A program made the translations under genes and the position numbers. The notes under the pieces are model-generated. The model saw only the letters and a list, made by a program, of their open reading frames with translations. It was not told the origin of the DNA and made no database searches. From Mucilaginibacter boryungensis (lineage in GTDB: Bacteria; Bacteroidota; Bacteroidia; Sphingobacteriales; Sphingobacteriaceae), in contig NZ_JADFFM010000002.1 in the NCBI RefSeq assembly GCF_015221995.1, positions 744,001 through 808,000 on the forward strand: a stretch of DNA of 64,000 nt, in the 5' to 3' direction. Below, piece after piece: positions 62,588 through 64,000 of the stretch. The stretch's first letter is position 1, and each line of letters starts with the position of its first letter.

Positions 62588-63994
62588 TTATTTCAATTCC
62601 AATAACACTACATTCTCCACATGCTGGGTATGCGGAAACATATCTACCGGTTGTATTTTAGTAACGTTATATTTTTCTTTCAATACCAGCAAATCGCGGG
62701 CCTGTGTAGCGGCGTTGCAACTTACGTATACAATTTTAGCTGCTGCTATCTCCATCAGTCTGTCTACCACATCGGCGTGCATACCGGCACGTGGCGGGTC
62801 GGTAATTACAACATCCGGCTTACCGTGTTCGGCTACAAATTCGGCATTCAGCACATCCTTCATATCGCCAGCGTAAAATTTGGTATTGATAATGTTATTA
62901 ATGGCCGAGTTTATCTTCGCATCCTCGATAGCCGAGGGTACATATTCCACACCTACTACCTCGCGCACACTGCCTGCCACAAAGTTGGCAATAGTACCTG
63001 CACCGGTATATAAGTCGTAAACCAGTTCATCGCCTTTGAAACCAGCAAAATCGTGTGTTATTTCATATAAACGCAAGGCCTGTACCGAATTGGTTTGATA
63101 GAAGGATTTTGGCCCGATACGAAATTTTATACCATTCATCTCCTCGTGAATGTATTCTGGCCCACGCCAAACCAGCACATCCTGATCAAATATGGTGTCA
63201 TTTTTTTTCTCGTTCAGGATATATAAAAGCGAGGTGATCTGCGGGAAATCTTTAGCTATGAAATTCATCAGCAGGTCCACTTCATCCGCTGTAGCAAAAG
63301 CAAAAACAACAATCACCATCAGTTCTCCCGTGGTTGACGTACGAATGATAAGGTTACGCAGTGCGCCTGTATGGGCTTTAATGCCGTAGTAGCTTATCCC
63401 ATGCTGTTTGGCAAAGTTATTTATACTATTGCGCAGCTGGTTAGATGGGTCGGCCTGCAGGTAACAGTGGTTCACATCCAGTATCTTATCAAACCTGCCC
63501 GGTATATGGAAACCCAGCGCGTTCATGTTCAGTTGCGCATCCTCGCGGTTCTCCCCTTCGTACAGCCAGCGTTTATCAGAAAAGGTAAACTCCAGTTTGT
63601 TGCGATAATAGCGGTCTTCAGGCGAAGCTACAATGGGTAGCATGTTCGTCGCGTCTATTTTAGCTAAACGGGTCAGTGCATCGTGCACGCTTTTTTGTTT
63701 AAACTGTAGCTGGGCATTATAGGTCATATGCTGCCATTTGCAGCCGCCGCAGGTGCCAAAGTGCTCGCAAAAAGGTGTAGTGCGATGCTCGGATGGCTTT
63801 TTCAAACCTACAATCTTCCCTTCGCCGAAGTTTTTCTTTTTGCGGTAAACTTCCACATCAGCCACGTCGCCCGGTACGGCCCGCTCTACAAATAGCACAA
63901 AATCTTCTGTTTTGCCCACACCCTTGCCTTCTTCGGCAATATCAATTATACTCACGTTTTCGAATACGCGATTGGGGGTATTATTCCTTCTCAT
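62588..63994 (-). CDS. rlmD: 23S rRNA (uracil-5-)-methyltransferase, RlmD/RumA type
   Basis: SAM-dependent enzyme making 5-methyluridine in 23S rRNA. The 468-aa protein has an N-terminal TRAM domain (FENVSIIDIAEEGKGVGKTEDFVLFVERAVPGDVADVEV), a 4Fe-4S cluster motif (PFCEHFGTCGGCKWQHM), SAM-binding LVYDLYTGAGTIANFVA, ITDPPRAGMH, and the catalytic cysteine in IVYVSCNAATQARDL. It is complete: the ATG is 7 bases inside the right edge. Whether it targets U1939 or U747 cannot be told from sequence. Confidence 0.95.
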   Translation of the reverse strand: MRRNNTPNRVFENVSIIDIAEEGKGVGKTEDFVLFVERAVPGDVADVEVYRKKKNFGEGKIVGLKKPSEHRTTPFCEHFGTCGGCKWQHMTYNAQLQFKQKSVHDALTRLAKIDATNMLPIVASPEDRYYRNKLEFTFSDKRWLYEGENREDAQLNMNALGFHIPGRFDKILDVNHCYLQADPSNQLRNSINNFAKQHGISYYGIKAHTGALRNLIIRTSTTGELMVIVVFAFATADEVDLLMNFIAKDFPQITSLLYILNEKKNDTIFDQDVLVWRGPEYIHEEMNGIKFRIGPKSFYQTNSVQALRLYEITHDFAGFKGDELVYDLYTGAGTIANFVAGSVREVVGVEYVPSAIEDAKINSAINNIINTKFYAGDMKDVLNAEFVAEHGKPDVVITDPPRAGMHADVVDRLMEIAAAKIVYVSCNAATQARDLLVLKEKYNVTKIQPVDMFPHTQHVENVVLLELK

Positions 63995-64000
63995 TGCGTG

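Noticed and set aside
1..64000. tRNA, rRNA and known riboswitches
   Set aside because: I looked for tRNA-like cloverleaf ends and conserved riboswitch cores in the gaps and saw none; a covariance-model scan would be decisive.

Overview
The window looks like a chromosome segment of a Bacteroidota member, most likely Sphingobacteriaceae (Mucilaginibacter/Pedobacter-like). The evidence is the gene content: DUF3108, DUF3109, DUF2480, DUF1572 and DUF4407 proteins, split PurQ, type III pantothenate kinase, BshA, bacterial GH3 and a type IX secretion type B sorting domain. Start regions also carry TAnnTTTG boxes, and ribosome binding sites are weak. I see no rRNA, tRNA or CRISPR array.

Layout. 1-3774: left-truncated GAF/PAS sensor protein, glyA and scpA, all on minus. 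3958-5886: dxs on plus. 5976-24750: a long minus-strand block. It holds a secreted protein/OMP pair, an operon DUF2480-DUF3108-DUF3109 ending in a decayed gmd-like fragment, a PpiD-like foldase, the purQ-coaX-OMP-lptC cluster, a DUF6427-like membrane protein, a glycosyltransferase/metallophosphatase pair, a DinB-like and a YjjG-like gene, an XRE/DUF2975 pair and upp. 24972-27002: uvrB. 27327-34412: a signalling region with YfiR, a TonB-dependent receptor and a histidine kinase in one operon, then a receiver protein, a 56-aa membrane protein and a divergent second kinase. 34672-38581: an orphan DUF1800 protein and a PKD/T9SS surface protein.

38700-44500 is the accessory part. A GC-rich non-coding stretch and a small conserved gene precede an AT-rich two-gene island (39454-41736). 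In the island a small XRE protein resembles the controller (C) proteins of type II restriction-modification systems and sits behind a textbook tandem C-box. Its stop codon overlaps the start of a 669-aa protein with an N-terminal PD-(D/E)XK-like nuclease motif set and a DUF2075/superfamily 1 helicase. No methyltransferase is present. I read it as a candidate C-protein-timed defence module, the most interesting item in the window. After a zinc metallopeptidase and a DUF1572 gene comes a REP-associated tyrosine transposase (RAYT) among several copies of a REP-like hairpin, with a truncated second RAYT tail.

44494-63994 is mostly core: GH3, lptB, recJ, an MBL-fold hydrolase, a response regulator, bshA, a fatty-acid desaturase, a 2OG-Fe(II) oxygenase, a secreted protein with a long Gln/Arg tail, a DUF4407 protein, a SprT-like protein, hemH, proBA and rlmD. 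Several intergenic gaps carry fold-back repeats. Two small membrane proteins (21349-21453 and 32456-32626) were found by reading the sequence directly.
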